Shown here: piece after piece, positions 14,993 to 20,099 of the stretch
How positions within the stretch are numbered: the stretch's first letter is position 1
Layout: every line of letters begins with the position of its first letter
Virus record (IMG/VR): IMGVR_UViG_3300021335_000108
Coordinates: 1-21,892 of that record
Strand: one strand, 5' to 3'
From: a virus
Length of the DNA: 21,892 nucleotides
The notes under the pieces: model-generated
What the model was told of the DNA's origin: nothing
What the model saw: the letters and a program-made list of their open reading frames with translations, nothing else
Databases searched by the model: none
Position numbers and translations under genes: made by a program

Positions 14993-15328
14993 CTAGAATG
15001 AGAAACGAATCTCAGTTTCCAGCTTGGAGCCGATTGGATCAACTTCGTCGATCTTAGAACCTTCCCACTTACCTTTGAATGTAAGAGGGCCATTCTTAAC
15101 CTTATATCCAACTTCTCCTGAGTAGCCATCAGTGCGAGGACCTACTTCGAAGTACAAGTTCTTGTTGCTATCTCCAAATAAAGTGCCGAAACGCAGGTGG
15201 TGAACAGTGTCATCACTCAAAAACTCGTCGTCTAAAAATTTCAGCTCATTTTTGTATTCCACATATGGGCCAGCCATTGCAGCGCTGGAAAATACCATAA
15301 GACTGATAAAAGTTAGCATATATTTCAT
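14993..15328 (-). CDS. Small secreted protein, probable outer-membrane beta-barrel or barrel fragment
   Basis: A 111-aa protein with a textbook signal peptide: MKYMLTFISLMVFSSAAMA, cleavage expected after AMA. The mature part of about 92 residues has alternating polar/hydrophobic strands (GPYVEYKNELKFLDD, VHHLRFGTLFG, NLYFEVGPR, YSGEVGYKVK, LTFKGKWEG) and ends '...TEIRFSF' with a C-terminal Phe, the classical outer-membrane-protein sorting signal. The ATG at 15328 is chosen over an upstream in-frame one at 15394 because AAGGAG precedes it and the signal peptide starts there. It is a single-gene unit with its own promoter and terminator. Surface exclusion of other phages is a plausible role; that is inference. 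Confidence 0.8.
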   Translation of the reverse strand: MKYMLTFISLMVFSSAAMAGPYVEYKNELKFLDDEFLSDDTVHHLRFGTLFGDSNKNLYFEVGPRTDGYSGEVGYKVKNGPLTFKGKWEGSKIDEVDPIGSKLETEIRFSF

Positions 15329-15401
15329 GTTTTTCTCCTTAGTAGGTCCAAAACAGGAGCATACAGGATGTCGCTCCCTCCATTTTTTCTCCACTTTTCA
15401 A

Positions 15402-15430
15402 ATTATATGAAGTATAACACCAATTGTCAA
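15402..15430 (-). promoter_or_regulatory. Minus-strand sigma70-type promoter for the secreted protein
   Basis: Minus strand: TTCTTGACA (-35 hexamer at 15425-15430), 17-bp spacer, TATAAT at 15402-15407. It leaves a leader of about 66 nt before the ATG at 15328. About 50 bp upstream of it are two dyad repeats that may be operators. Confidence 0.85.
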
Positions 15431-15480
15431 GAATTATTTTTGGTTGGTATAGATTTTAACTTTTACACCGTTTTATATCT

Positions 15481-15515
15481 ACACAAATTGTGTACACACC
15501 CGCACAAATTGTGTA
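15481..15515. promoter_or_regulatory. Pair of identical dyads, candidate operators
   Basis: CACAAATTGTGTA occurs at 15482-15494 and again at 15503-15515, 21 bp apart, two helical turns. Each copy holds the inverted repeat CACAA/TTGTG around a central A. They sit between the last minus-strand promoter and the first plus-strand promoters, which is the natural place for a switch operator. No other copies were seen. The repressor that would bind them is not identified. Confidence 0.6.
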
Positions 15516-15617
15516 GTTCGATTTTTGAAAAAACCCAAAGTCGTACGTGAGGGGGAGCCGCGCGGCCGCTTAGAACTTTTTGGTCTATTAACCGCCCTCC
15601 CTTATAACAAAATGTTC

Positions 15618-15646
15618 TTGACCGCGCGCGCCGGGTGTGCTCTAAT
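15618..15646 (+). promoter_or_regulatory. Rightward promoter candidate 1
   Basis: TTCTTGACC (-35 hexamer at 15618-15623), a 17-bp GC-rich spacer and TCTAAT (15641-15646). It shares the TTCTTGAC form of the other phage promoters, with one mismatch in each hexamer. Confidence 0.5.
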
Positions 15647-15702
15647 AATCAAACTTAATAACGGGCAGGGAGGCTGTCCAACTTTTGTCCAGCTTATGGG
15701 CG

Positions 15703-15730
15703 TTGACTGAATCGCTCAATTTGCTATAAT
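15703..15730 (+). promoter_or_regulatory. Rightward promoter candidate 2
   Basis: TTGACT (15703-15708), a 16-bp spacer and a perfect TATAAT (15725-15730), ending 27 nt before the first gene of the GC-rich island. Confidence 0.7.
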
Positions 15731-15757
15731 ACTCGCACACTAACCAAGGGGACTACT

Positions 15758-16051
15758 ATGTCTAACTACACTGAAAAAATGATTGCCACCATGAAAGCGG
15801 CGGCTCCCTTAAATCTTGCCAAGGCCCAAGACCTTGCTTCCGATTTTGGCGTCAGCCATCGCTCGGTTATCTCAAAAGCCAAGAGCGAGGGCATCGAATA
15901 CGTTGCCGCGACTCGCAAGGCTGCAAGCAAGCCAAGCGGCCCGACCAAGGCCGACATCTTGCGCGGTATCCGCGAGGGATTGAGCTTAGGCGACCGCGAA
16001 GGCGACCTAACCAAAACCGAGCTTGTCGCCATCTTGGAGCATATCGGGTGA
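15758..16051 (+). CDS. NYTE-motif small protein, putative HTH DNA-binding (copy 1)
   Basis: A 97-aa protein: 'MSNYTEKMIATMKAA', a helix-turn-helix-like stretch 'AQDLASDFGVSHRSVISKAK' (about 23-42), 'SEGIEYVAATRKA' and a Thr/Leu-rich C-terminal helix. It aligns by eye over most of its length with the protein at 19532-19870, and its first part with the partial gene at 21798: N-Y-T-E ... L-A-x-x-F/L ... R-S-V-I-x-K-x-x-S-x-G-I. GGGG lies 9 nt before the ATG. A small sequence-specific DNA-binding or transcription factor is likely but unproved. Codon use is GC-richer than in its homologue. Confidence 0.75.
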   Translation: MSNYTEKMIATMKAAAPLNLAKAQDLASDFGVSHRSVISKAKSEGIEYVAATRKAASKPSGPTKADILRGIREGLSLGDREGDLTKTELVAILEHIG

Positions 16052-16254
16052 AGGCGGCCCGCCTCTTAATAGATTGGTTGGGAGCAGCAGCGTTATGCTG
16101 CGCTCCTTTCATAATCGACACGACCGAGGGCAAAGCCCTCGCCATCGTGGGGCTGGCACTTTTGACGTTGCAAGCGTTGCGCGTTTCGTGCTATAATCTG
16201 GTTTTCTTAAACGTGATCGGCATTGGAGGATACTTATATGCGATTTATTTTTGA
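16048..16254 (+). CDS. Small membrane protein (68 aa, GTG start)
   Basis: A 68-aa hydrophobic protein beginning with GTG, which overlaps the TGA of the upstream gene (GTGA at 16048-16051). Two or three membrane segments can be seen: about 6-22 (LLIDWLGAAALCCAPFI), about 28-44 (GKALAIVGLALLTLQAL) and about 51-68. 'APFIIDTTEGKALAIVGLAL' is a stretch I associate with small phage membrane proteins of unknown function. It overlaps the start of the phosphatase gene by 17 nt, which supports translational coupling. Confidence 0.7.
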   Translation: MKAARLLIDWLGAAALCCAPFIIDTTEGKALAIVGLALLTLQALRVSCYNLVFLNVIGIGGYLYAIYF

Positions 16255-16720
16255 CCTAGACGATACTGTCATAGACAGCAGCCACCGGCAGCGTTTGCTG
16301 TCGGGCGGTTCAATCGACCTTGACTATTGGCGAGCGCATTCGACTGTGGGCATGATTGCTCGTGATTCGCTGCTCCCGCTGGCTGTCAAGATGCAAGAGG
16401 CGATTGCCGATGGCTTAGACGTTTGGATTTGCACGTCCCGCGTGATGGGCGCGGCTGACTATGCATTCCTTCGTATGCATGGCTTGCACCCTCGCGGCGG
16501 CATTATCTCTCGGCTGCAAGGCGACGAGCGCGGCTGTGGCGAGCTTAAACTTGCCAAACTTCGAGCGGTAGCCGCTGGCATGGGTCAGGCTTGGCCTGTG
16601 TTTGCGGGGAACTCAATCATGTTTGATGATTCCGCCGAGGTTCAAAAAATCGTTGGTGGCGCTGGATTGCGTGTTGTTAATCCGGTACAATATAATTTCA
16701 CAATGCAAAAGGTAGGCTAA
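16238..16720 (+). CDS. HAD-superfamily phosphatase (polynucleotide 3'-phosphatase/nucleotidase type)
   Basis: A 160-aa protein of the haloacid dehalogenase superfamily. Motif I 'FDLDDTVIDSS' has the nucleophile Asp6 and the acid/base Asp8. Motif II is 'VWICTSR' with the Thr/Ser about residue 69, a lysine region 'ELKLAKLRAV' follows, and the late motif 'IMFDDSAE' supplies the metal-binding Asp pair (about 133-134). Overall size and the early motif resemble phage phosphatases related to the 3'-phosphatase half of T4 polynucleotide kinase or 5'-nucleotidases. The start at 16238 is preferred over 16223 because GGAGG lies 8 nt before it. Next to an exonuclease, a nucleic-acid end or nucleotide processing role fits. 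Confidence 0.82.
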   Translation: MRFIFDLDDTVIDSSHRQRLLSGGSIDLDYWRAHSTVGMIARDSLLPLAVKMQEAIADGLDVWICTSRVMGAADYAFLRMHGLHPRGGIISRLQGDERGCGELKLAKLRAVAAGMGQAWPVFAGNSIMFDDSAEVQKIVGGAGLRVVNPVQYNFTMQKVG

Positions 16721-16723
16721 ACT

Positions 16724-17449
16724 ATGACCATTCAAACTAACACCATTTTGGTGCTCGACACCGAGACTTGCGACCTTCAAGGCCACGTTTATGATGTGGG
16801 CTATACCATCGCCAACAAGCGAGGCGAGATTGCTTTGACCCGCAATTGGCTGGTTCAGGAAATCTTCACCGATGCTAGCAAGATGATGGGCGCATTCTAT
16901 GCTCGCAAATTGTTTAGCCATTATGCTCCGATGCTGGGACGCGGTGAGGTTGAATTGGTGCCTTGGAACGACATTGTTGACACGATGCGCGGCGACATTG
17001 CCGAGCATGGCGTTAACATTCTGGCAGCATATAATCTCGGCTTCGACCGTCGCGTTATGCGTCAGACCCACGGCTTGCTGGGTGATGGCTCGCCTATCTT
17101 CGGCGCTGGCACTAGGCAGCTCGATTTGTGGCAATTTGCCTGCGAAACCAAACTTTCGCAAAAGGCGTATAAGCGAATCGCGGAGGAGAACGGCTGGGTG
17201 TCTTCCGCTGGCAACATCAAGACGGGCGCAGAATTTGCCTATCGGTTTTGCTCTGGCGACTTCGGATTTATCGAAGACCACACGGCTTTGTCCGATGCGC
17301 TTATCGAAACCAAAATTATGGCGGATTGCTTTGCGACCAAGCGCAAGATTCCTTACGGCATTGTTAACGGTTCGCCTTGGCGGATTGTCAACAAAAAAGC
17401 GTCGGGCAGCGACCCCGACATTCACGGCTCAAAGGTAGCCGGTAACTAA
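16724..17449 (+). CDS. DEDDh-family 3'-5' exonuclease (DnaQ-like)
   Basis: A 241-aa exonuclease with all motifs of the DEDDh class: Exo I 'LVLDTETCDL' (Asp12, Glu14), Exo II 'AYNLGFDRRV' (Asp108) and Exo III 'EDHTALSDALIET' with His186 and Asp191 in the required H-x4-D spacing. It should remove 3' nucleotides from DNA or RNA with two metal ions, as in DnaQ or RNase T. No polymerase is in the window, so proofreading cannot be judged. It starts 4 nt after the phosphatase stop and shares its GC-rich codon use; the two probably act on the same substrates. A terminator follows directly. Confidence 0.88.
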   Translation: MTIQTNTILVLDTETCDLQGHVYDVGYTIANKRGEIALTRNWLVQEIFTDASKMMGAFYARKLFSHYAPMLGRGEVELVPWNDIVDTMRGDIAEHGVNILAAYNLGFDRRVMRQTHGLLGDGSPIFGAGTRQLDLWQFACETKLSQKAYKRIAEENGWVSSAGNIKTGAEFAYRFCSGDFGFIEDHTALSDALIETKIMADCFATKRKIPYGIVNGSPWRIVNKKASGSDPDIHGSKVAGN

Positions 17450-17455
17450 ACCACT

Positions 17456-17482
17456 AAGGGGCGGAAACGCCCCACCATTTTT
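17456..17482 (+). terminator. Intrinsic terminator after the exonuclease
   Basis: GGGGCG, a GAAA tetraloop and CGCCCC (17458-17473), followed by ACCATTTTT. It ends the rightward operon of the GC-rich island. Confidence 0.8.
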
Positions 17483-17496
17483 GCTAAGGGGCGACC

Positions 17497-17598
17497 ATGA
17501 AAGGATCAATCATAATTGCGAAAATTTATCTGGCTTATTCTATCCTGACCGATGGCATTATATGGGGAGGCGCTTTCTGGTATTTTCTTGGCGGGTGA
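17497..17598 (+). CDS. Possible 33-aa membrane peptide
   Basis: A short frame MKGSIIIAKIYLAYSILTDG followed by IIWGGAFWYFLGG, almost wholly hydrophobic and able to form one membrane helix. AAGGGG lies 8-9 nt before the ATG, an acceptable ribosome binding site. It follows the terminator, so it would need readthrough or another promoter. Its TGA ends exactly where the parS palindrome starts. Real coding status is uncertain; length alone gives weak support. Confidence 0.5.
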   Translation: MKGSIIIAKIYLAYSILTDGIIWGGAFWYFLGG

Positions 17599-17614
17599 TG
17601 TTCCACGTGGAACA
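17599..17614. other. parS: parS site (perfect ParB-binding palindrome)
   Basis: TGTTCCACGTGGAACA is a perfect 16-bp palindrome and matches the chromosomal parS consensus TGTTNCACGTGNAACA, which is conserved from Bacillus to proteobacteria and bound by chromosomal-type ParB. It lies in a gene-poor region with no ParA or ParB gene in the window. Chance occurrence of this exact 16-mer in 22 kb is very unlikely. That host ParB binds it is inferred. Confidence 0.85.
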
Positions 17615-17668
17615 GGCACCGGCAGCAACGGACTCGCCGGTGCTTGACAACAAAATTTTGGCGCGGGG

Positions 17669-17775
17669 GCGCCAGTAGTAGTACGACGACGATTTCCCAC
17701 AGGTACCCTGCGCCAGAGTAAGTGCAAAAGCTAGCAATGTCAAGTCTTTTTTGCGGGTGTGGGCAAAATTGTTTG
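17669..17775. repeat. Composite direct repeat, copy 1
   Basis: Begins with a 21-bp sequence (17669-17689, starting GCGCCAGTAGTAGTACGACG) that recurs identically at 17795. It continues with GGTACCC, then GCGCCA (about 17711), a 24-nt variable part and TCAAGT-C-TTTTTTGCGGG, and ends in GCAAAATTGTTTGCA, an imperfect dyad. Confidence 0.75.
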
Positions 17776-17794
17776 CAATTGCAGAGGTCTTCCT

Positions 17795-17945
17795 GCGCCA
17801 GTAGTAGTACGACGATGACCCCGCAGAGGTACCCAGGCGCCGCCGCCCCTTAGTACAACTGTTAGCATGTGGGGCGGGCGCCATTGTACGCGCAATGCAG
17901 TGCAAAGTCAAGTGTTTTTGCGGGGTTAGCGCAAATTAATTGCAG
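17795..17945. repeat. Composite direct repeat, copy 2
   Basis: Same element order as copy 1: the identical 21-bp start (17795-17815), GGTACCC, GCGCCA (about 17877), exactly 24 nt, then TCAAGT-G-TTTTTGCGGG and GCAAATTAATTGCA. About 40 extra bases lie between GGTACCC and GCGCCA. The conserved order and the identical 24-nt distance argue for duplication under constraint. Confidence 0.75.
17883..17911 (-). promoter_or_regulatory. Minus-strand promoter candidate inside repeat copy 2
   Basis: Minus strand: TTGACT (17906-17911), 17-bp spacer, TACAAT (17883-17888). The equivalent position in repeat copy 1 keeps the TTGACA but has a poor -10. It would drive an RNA leftward over repeat copy 1 and parS. 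Confidence 0.45.
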
Positions 17946-17970
17946 ATTGACAAGTCTTACGCAGATGTGA

Positions 17971-18015
17971 GATAATTGTAGAAAACCCCGCAACGGGTGC
18001 GATAATTGTAGAAAA
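17971..18015. repeat. 15-bp direct repeat, two copies, 30-bp period
   Basis: GATAATTGTAGAAAA at 17971-17985 and 18001-18015, separated by a 15-bp GC-rich spacer that includes CCCCGCAACGGG. AT-rich repeats beside GC-rich blocks suit an iteron or melting region; no function is shown. Confidence 0.7.
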
Positions 18016-18108
18016 TTTTAGAAGATTCGACCAAAATAAATCTTGACACGAAAACCCCGCGCGGCGCGCCCCGGAGTTAAGCTGCGTTGGCTTGAACGAA
18101 AAAACTTC

Positions 18109-18137
18109 TTGACATAAATTGCAGGATACAGTATAAT
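18109..18137 (+). promoter_or_regulatory. Rightward sigma70-type promoter
   Basis: TTCTTGACA (-35 hexamer at 18109-18114), 17-bp spacer, TATAAT at 18132-18137, both hexamers consensus; 27 nt before the ATG at 18165. Confidence 0.88.
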
Positions 18138-18164
18138 GGTTACATTAAATAGGAGAAGATACAC

Positions 18165-18365
18165 ATGGAATACAAGTACGTTAGCTTTGACATCGCGGAC
18201 CAATCATTTAGTTTCTACACGGCTATAGACTGGCACAACCTTATTGCGGAAGCAAAGGAAGAGCTAGTTCGCGGCTTTGGTGAAGAGTACTGGGCCGATG
18301 CTACATTAGAAGAGCTACTGGAAGGCATGTACGGCGACGAATTCTTTTGGGAAGAGATAGGATAA
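18165..18365 (+). CDS. Strongly acidic 66-aa protein
   Basis: A 66-aa protein with many Glu/Asp and very few Lys/Arg: MEYKYVSFDIADQSFSFYTA, then 'LIAEAKEELVRGFGEEYWAD', 'ATLEELLEGMYGDEFFWEEI'. It begins with two short strands and continues as a helix. AGGAGAAG precedes the ATG and a perfect promoter of its own lies upstream; another promoter follows right after the stop, so it is a one-gene unit. High negative charge and early-type expression recall DNA-mimic inhibitors such as Ocr, but there is no sequence match to a known one. Confidence 0.8.
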   Translation: MEYKYVSFDIADQSFSFYTAIDWHNLIAEAKEELVRGFGEEYWADATLEELLEGMYGDEFFWEEIG

Positions 18366-18370
18366 AGTTC

Positions 18371-18399
18371 TTGACATATTTTGCAGCACCCAGTATAAT
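18371..18399 (+). promoter_or_regulatory. Rightward sigma70-type promoter for ppk2
   Basis: TTCTTGACA (-35 hexamer at 18371-18376), 17-bp spacer, TATAAT at 18394-18399. Sequence around it (GCAG...CAGTATAATRGTTACAT) is nearly a copy of the promoter at 18109, suggesting promoter duplication. Confidence 0.88.
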
Positions 18400-18423
18400 A
18401 GTTACATAATTTAGGAGAAGTAG

Positions 18424-19047
18424 ATGACCCCATTAGAACAGCAACAAGCCCGACTCAACCAACTCGTCATGTCCGAAAACTTTGGACCTGTAGCAGTAGT
18501 GCTTGAAGGGCGTGATACTGCAGGCAAGTCATCTACTATTCGGGAGGCTACTCACTATCTGCCTATGAACAAGTTTAGTGTTCAGCTGTCTGCCAAGCCT
18601 AGTAAAGAAACTATGGATAATTGGCTAGGCTACTGGAAGACGAAGATGCCTTCTGGCCCTCAGATGGTATTCTATGATCGCTCTTGGTACTCTAGAGCTA
18701 TGGTTCAAAAGATCAATGGGTGGTGCACAGATGAGCAGTACAAAATCTTTATGGAAACGGTAGAGGCATGGGAAATCTGCCAGCCCGTTCACATGATTAA
18801 ATTTTGGCTGTCTATCAGCGAAGAAGAGCAAGCTGCTAGAATTGACGAGAGAAGACACTCTCCCTTAAAGTTCTGGAAACTATCTCCTAACGATGAGAAA
18901 GCATTGTCCTACTATGATCAGATGACTTTGCTTAAAGAGCGTGTGGTAACCCGAGGGGACTGGCATACGATTGATTACAACAACAAAGCATCGGGCAAGC
19001 TAGCTCTTATTACTAGACTATGCGATGTATTAGAACAAACGAACTAA
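18424..19047 (+). CDS. ppk2: Polyphosphate kinase 2 (PPK2) family protein
   Basis: A 207-aa P-loop kinase of the PPK2 family, which transfers phosphate between inorganic polyphosphate and nucleotides. Walker A is 'LEGRDTAGKSSTIR' (27-40; family form E-G-x-D-x-A-G-K-x-x), Walker B-like segment 'MVFYDRSWYSRAMVQKI' (81-97) contains the invariant D-R-S-W-Y, and the lid region is 'IKFWLSISEEEQAARIDERR' followed by 'SPLKFWKLSP' (125-155), matching K-F-W-L-x-I-S-x-x-E-Q. It is a little shorter than typical PPK2 (about 230-300 aa), mostly at the C-terminus. AGGAG precedes the ATG and it has its own promoter. It may make ATP/GTP from host polyphosphate during infection; the direction and nucleotide cannot be read from sequence. 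Confidence 0.88.
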   Translation: MTPLEQQQARLNQLVMSENFGPVAVVLEGRDTAGKSSTIREATHYLPMNKFSVQLSAKPSKETMDNWLGYWKTKMPSGPQMVFYDRSWYSRAMVQKINGWCTDEQYKIFMETVEAWEICQPVHMIKFWLSISEEEQAARIDERRHSPLKFWKLSPNDEKALSYYDQMTLLKERVVTRGDWHTIDYNNKASGKLALITRLCDVLEQTN

Positions 19048-19056
19048 GGAATAGGT

Positions 19057-19461
19057 TTGGGAAAAGTAGTACAAAACCATAATCTGCAGATTGCATCACA
19101 GGTTGTACATATGGTTGCAGCTTACTTCGATTTGGATGTAGAAGTACATCTAACAGTGGGAAACCTAGGAGATAGCTGGGCTGAGTCCATATGCTACTGT
19201 GAGGGATTTGGAGAGATTGAGTTCGATAAAGAATTTATTCGTAACGCAAGTCGTGGCGAAGTAATAACTGTAACAGCGCATGAAATGGTGCATATTAAAC
19301 AGTACGAGTGTGACGGACTTATGTTGTCAGAGAAAGCAGCATATTTCAAAGGAAAAAAGTGGAAGGGCGAGTATTGGTTCTCTCCCTGGGAAGTAGAAGC
19401 AAGGGGTCATGAACAAGCATTTTTACATTTCTTTGACCAACTTCAAGAAAATTTTTCTTGA
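19057..19461 (+). CDS. Zincin-like metalloprotease (TTG start)
   Basis: A 134-aa protein with an HExxH zinc motif 'TVTAHEMVHIKQYECDG' (His75, Glu76, His79) and a probable third ligand Glu in 'SPWEVEARGHE' (Glu112 or Glu114), which is the gluzincin/SprT-like arrangement. It is close to minimal size for such a fold, lacks a signal peptide and so should act in the cytoplasm. The start is TTG at 19057 with AAGGA about 8 nt before it; no later ATG keeps the whole domain. It follows ppk2 by 9 nt and is probably in the same transcript. Target unknown. Confidence 0.75.
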   Translation: MGKVVQNHNLQIASQVVHMVAAYFDLDVEVHLTVGNLGDSWAESICYCEGFGEIEFDKEFIRNASRGEVITVTAHEMVHIKQYECDGLMLSEKAAYFKGKKWKGEYWFSPWEVEARGHEQAFLHFFDQLQENFS

Positions 19462-19486
19462 CTTTCAACCCCTCAACCACTATAAT
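19458..19486 (+). promoter_or_regulatory. Rightward sigma70-type promoter
   Basis: TTCTTGACT (-35 hexamer at 19458-19463), 17-bp spacer, TATAAT at 19481-19486. The -35 box overlaps the stop of the metalloprotease gene. It drives the NYTE gene and probably the tmRNA and tRNA-Cys behind it. Confidence 0.8.
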
Positions 19487-19531
19487 AGATTCATAAAATA
19501 AAGAAACAAACAAAATTTAAGGAAAAATTCA

Positions 19532-19870
19532 ATGAGCGACTTTACCGCAAAACCATCAAGCAACTACACTGAAGACATGATCTCTATGATGGAAGAGATG
19601 TACACGAATGCTCCATCACGAGCAACTGCAGAAGCCCTAGCTGCAGAGTTTGACAAGCCAGTACGTAGCGTTATTGCTAAGCTGTCAAGCCTAGGCATTT
19701 ACAAAGCCGAAGCACGAGTAACCAAGCAAGGTACTCCAGTGGTTCGCAAAGAAGAGCTGGTAGCTCAGATTCAGGCATCAGTTGGTGTGGAAGTACCTAC
19801 CCTTGCCAAGGCTACCAAAGCTGACTTACAAACGCTTCTAACTGCAATCTCAACAGTAGCAGTTCAATAA
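19532..19870 (+). CDS. NYTE-motif small protein, putative HTH DNA-binding (copy 2)
   Basis: A 112-aa protein: 'SSNYTEDMISMMEEMYTNAP' (about 9-28), 'ATAEALAAEFDKPVRSVIAK' (31-50), 'LSSLGIYKAEARVTKQGTP' and a C-terminal helix 'KADLQTLLTAIS'. It is a homologue of the proteins at 15758 and 21798. The region L-A-x-E-F-x-x-x-x-R-S-V-I-x-K-L looks like a helix-turn-helix. AAGGA precedes the ATG by 7-8 nt. Its stop is only about 14-20 nt before the tmRNA acceptor domain, so the tmRNA precursor is probably cut from the same transcript. A regulator of phage or host genes is likely but untested. Confidence 0.8.
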   Translation: MSDFTAKPSSNYTEDMISMMEEMYTNAPSRATAEALAAEFDKPVRSVIAKLSSLGIYKAEARVTKQGTPVVRKEELVAQIQASVGVEVPTLAKATKADLQTLLTAISTVAVQ

Positions 19871-19929
19871 TTCGATGAAGCTAAAGTAGGATTGAGTGGA
19901 CGGGGGTTCGATTCCCCCCTCCTCCACCA

Positions 19930-20002
19930 AGAGTACTCTGATACGTTTCGGCGTCAGTAAGTCGGGTAGATTCGCAATCTTCCGCTACAGAGTGCTCTTG
20001 AT
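19930..20002 (+). other. Intervening segment removed from pre-tmRNA
   Basis: Lies between the CCA of the acceptor piece and the G1 of the coding piece. AGAGTACTCTG at its start pairs with CAGAGTGCTCT near its end with one G-U pair, so the precursor would be one long hairpin on top of the acceptor stem. RNase P (at 20003) and 3' processing after CCA (19929) would remove it. Confidence 0.85.
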
Positions 20003-20099
20003 GGGGGAGCACGGTTTCGACAAGCAATCTCAGGTTAGTGGAGAATCGTCAACAGTGCCGGATCAAAGACGTTAACAACACTCCGGAAATAAACTAAAC

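Larger units (their letters stand above)
15409..15757. other. Divergent intergenic region
   Basis: No convincing gene here. It holds the minus-strand promoter at its left edge, the two dyads (15481-15515), a GC-rich stretch from about 15536 with the palindrome-like GCCGCGCGGC, and two rightward promoter candidates. A TTG-initiated reading frame at 15525-15710 is open but lacks a ribosome binding site and crosses the promoters, so it is probably not a gene. Confidence 0.6.
17599..18164. other. Gene-poor repeat-rich region, candidate origin/partition locus
   Basis: No convincing protein gene. It begins with parS, has a GGCGC-GGGG-GCGCC hairpin (17660-17673), two copies of a long composite repeat (17669 and 17795), a minus-strand promoter candidate (17883-17911), a 15-bp direct repeat with 30-bp period (17971 and 18001), two copies of GAAAACCCCGC (17981 and 18050) and the GC-rich block at 18058-18074, and ends in the promoter at 18109. 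The mix of AT-rich repeats, hairpins and a partition site resembles a replication origin; no DnaA-box array was noticed. Confidence 0.5.

Noticed and set aside
15525-15710. TTG-started frame of 61 codons
   Set aside because: No ribosome binding site, spans both rightward promoters, ends on the -35 box at 15703.
16613-17425. Long minus-strand frame (270 codons) opposite the exonuclease gene
   Set aside because: It is antisense to a gene with intact DEDDh motifs, has no ribosome binding site of note and its composition is that of a mirror frame in GC-rich DNA.
16899-17438. Second plus-strand frame (179 codons) inside the exonuclease gene
   Set aside because: Out-of-frame shadow of the exonuclease; no domain can be recognised.
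17558-17911. Minus-strand frame with repeated SSSYYYWR peptide
   Set aside because: The peptide repeat merely reflects the 21-bp DNA repeat, whose 126-bp spacing is a multiple of three. Composition is not protein-like and there is no ribosome binding site.
17669-18015. CRISPR-like array
   Set aside because: Only two copies of each repeat with unequal spacing and no cas genes.
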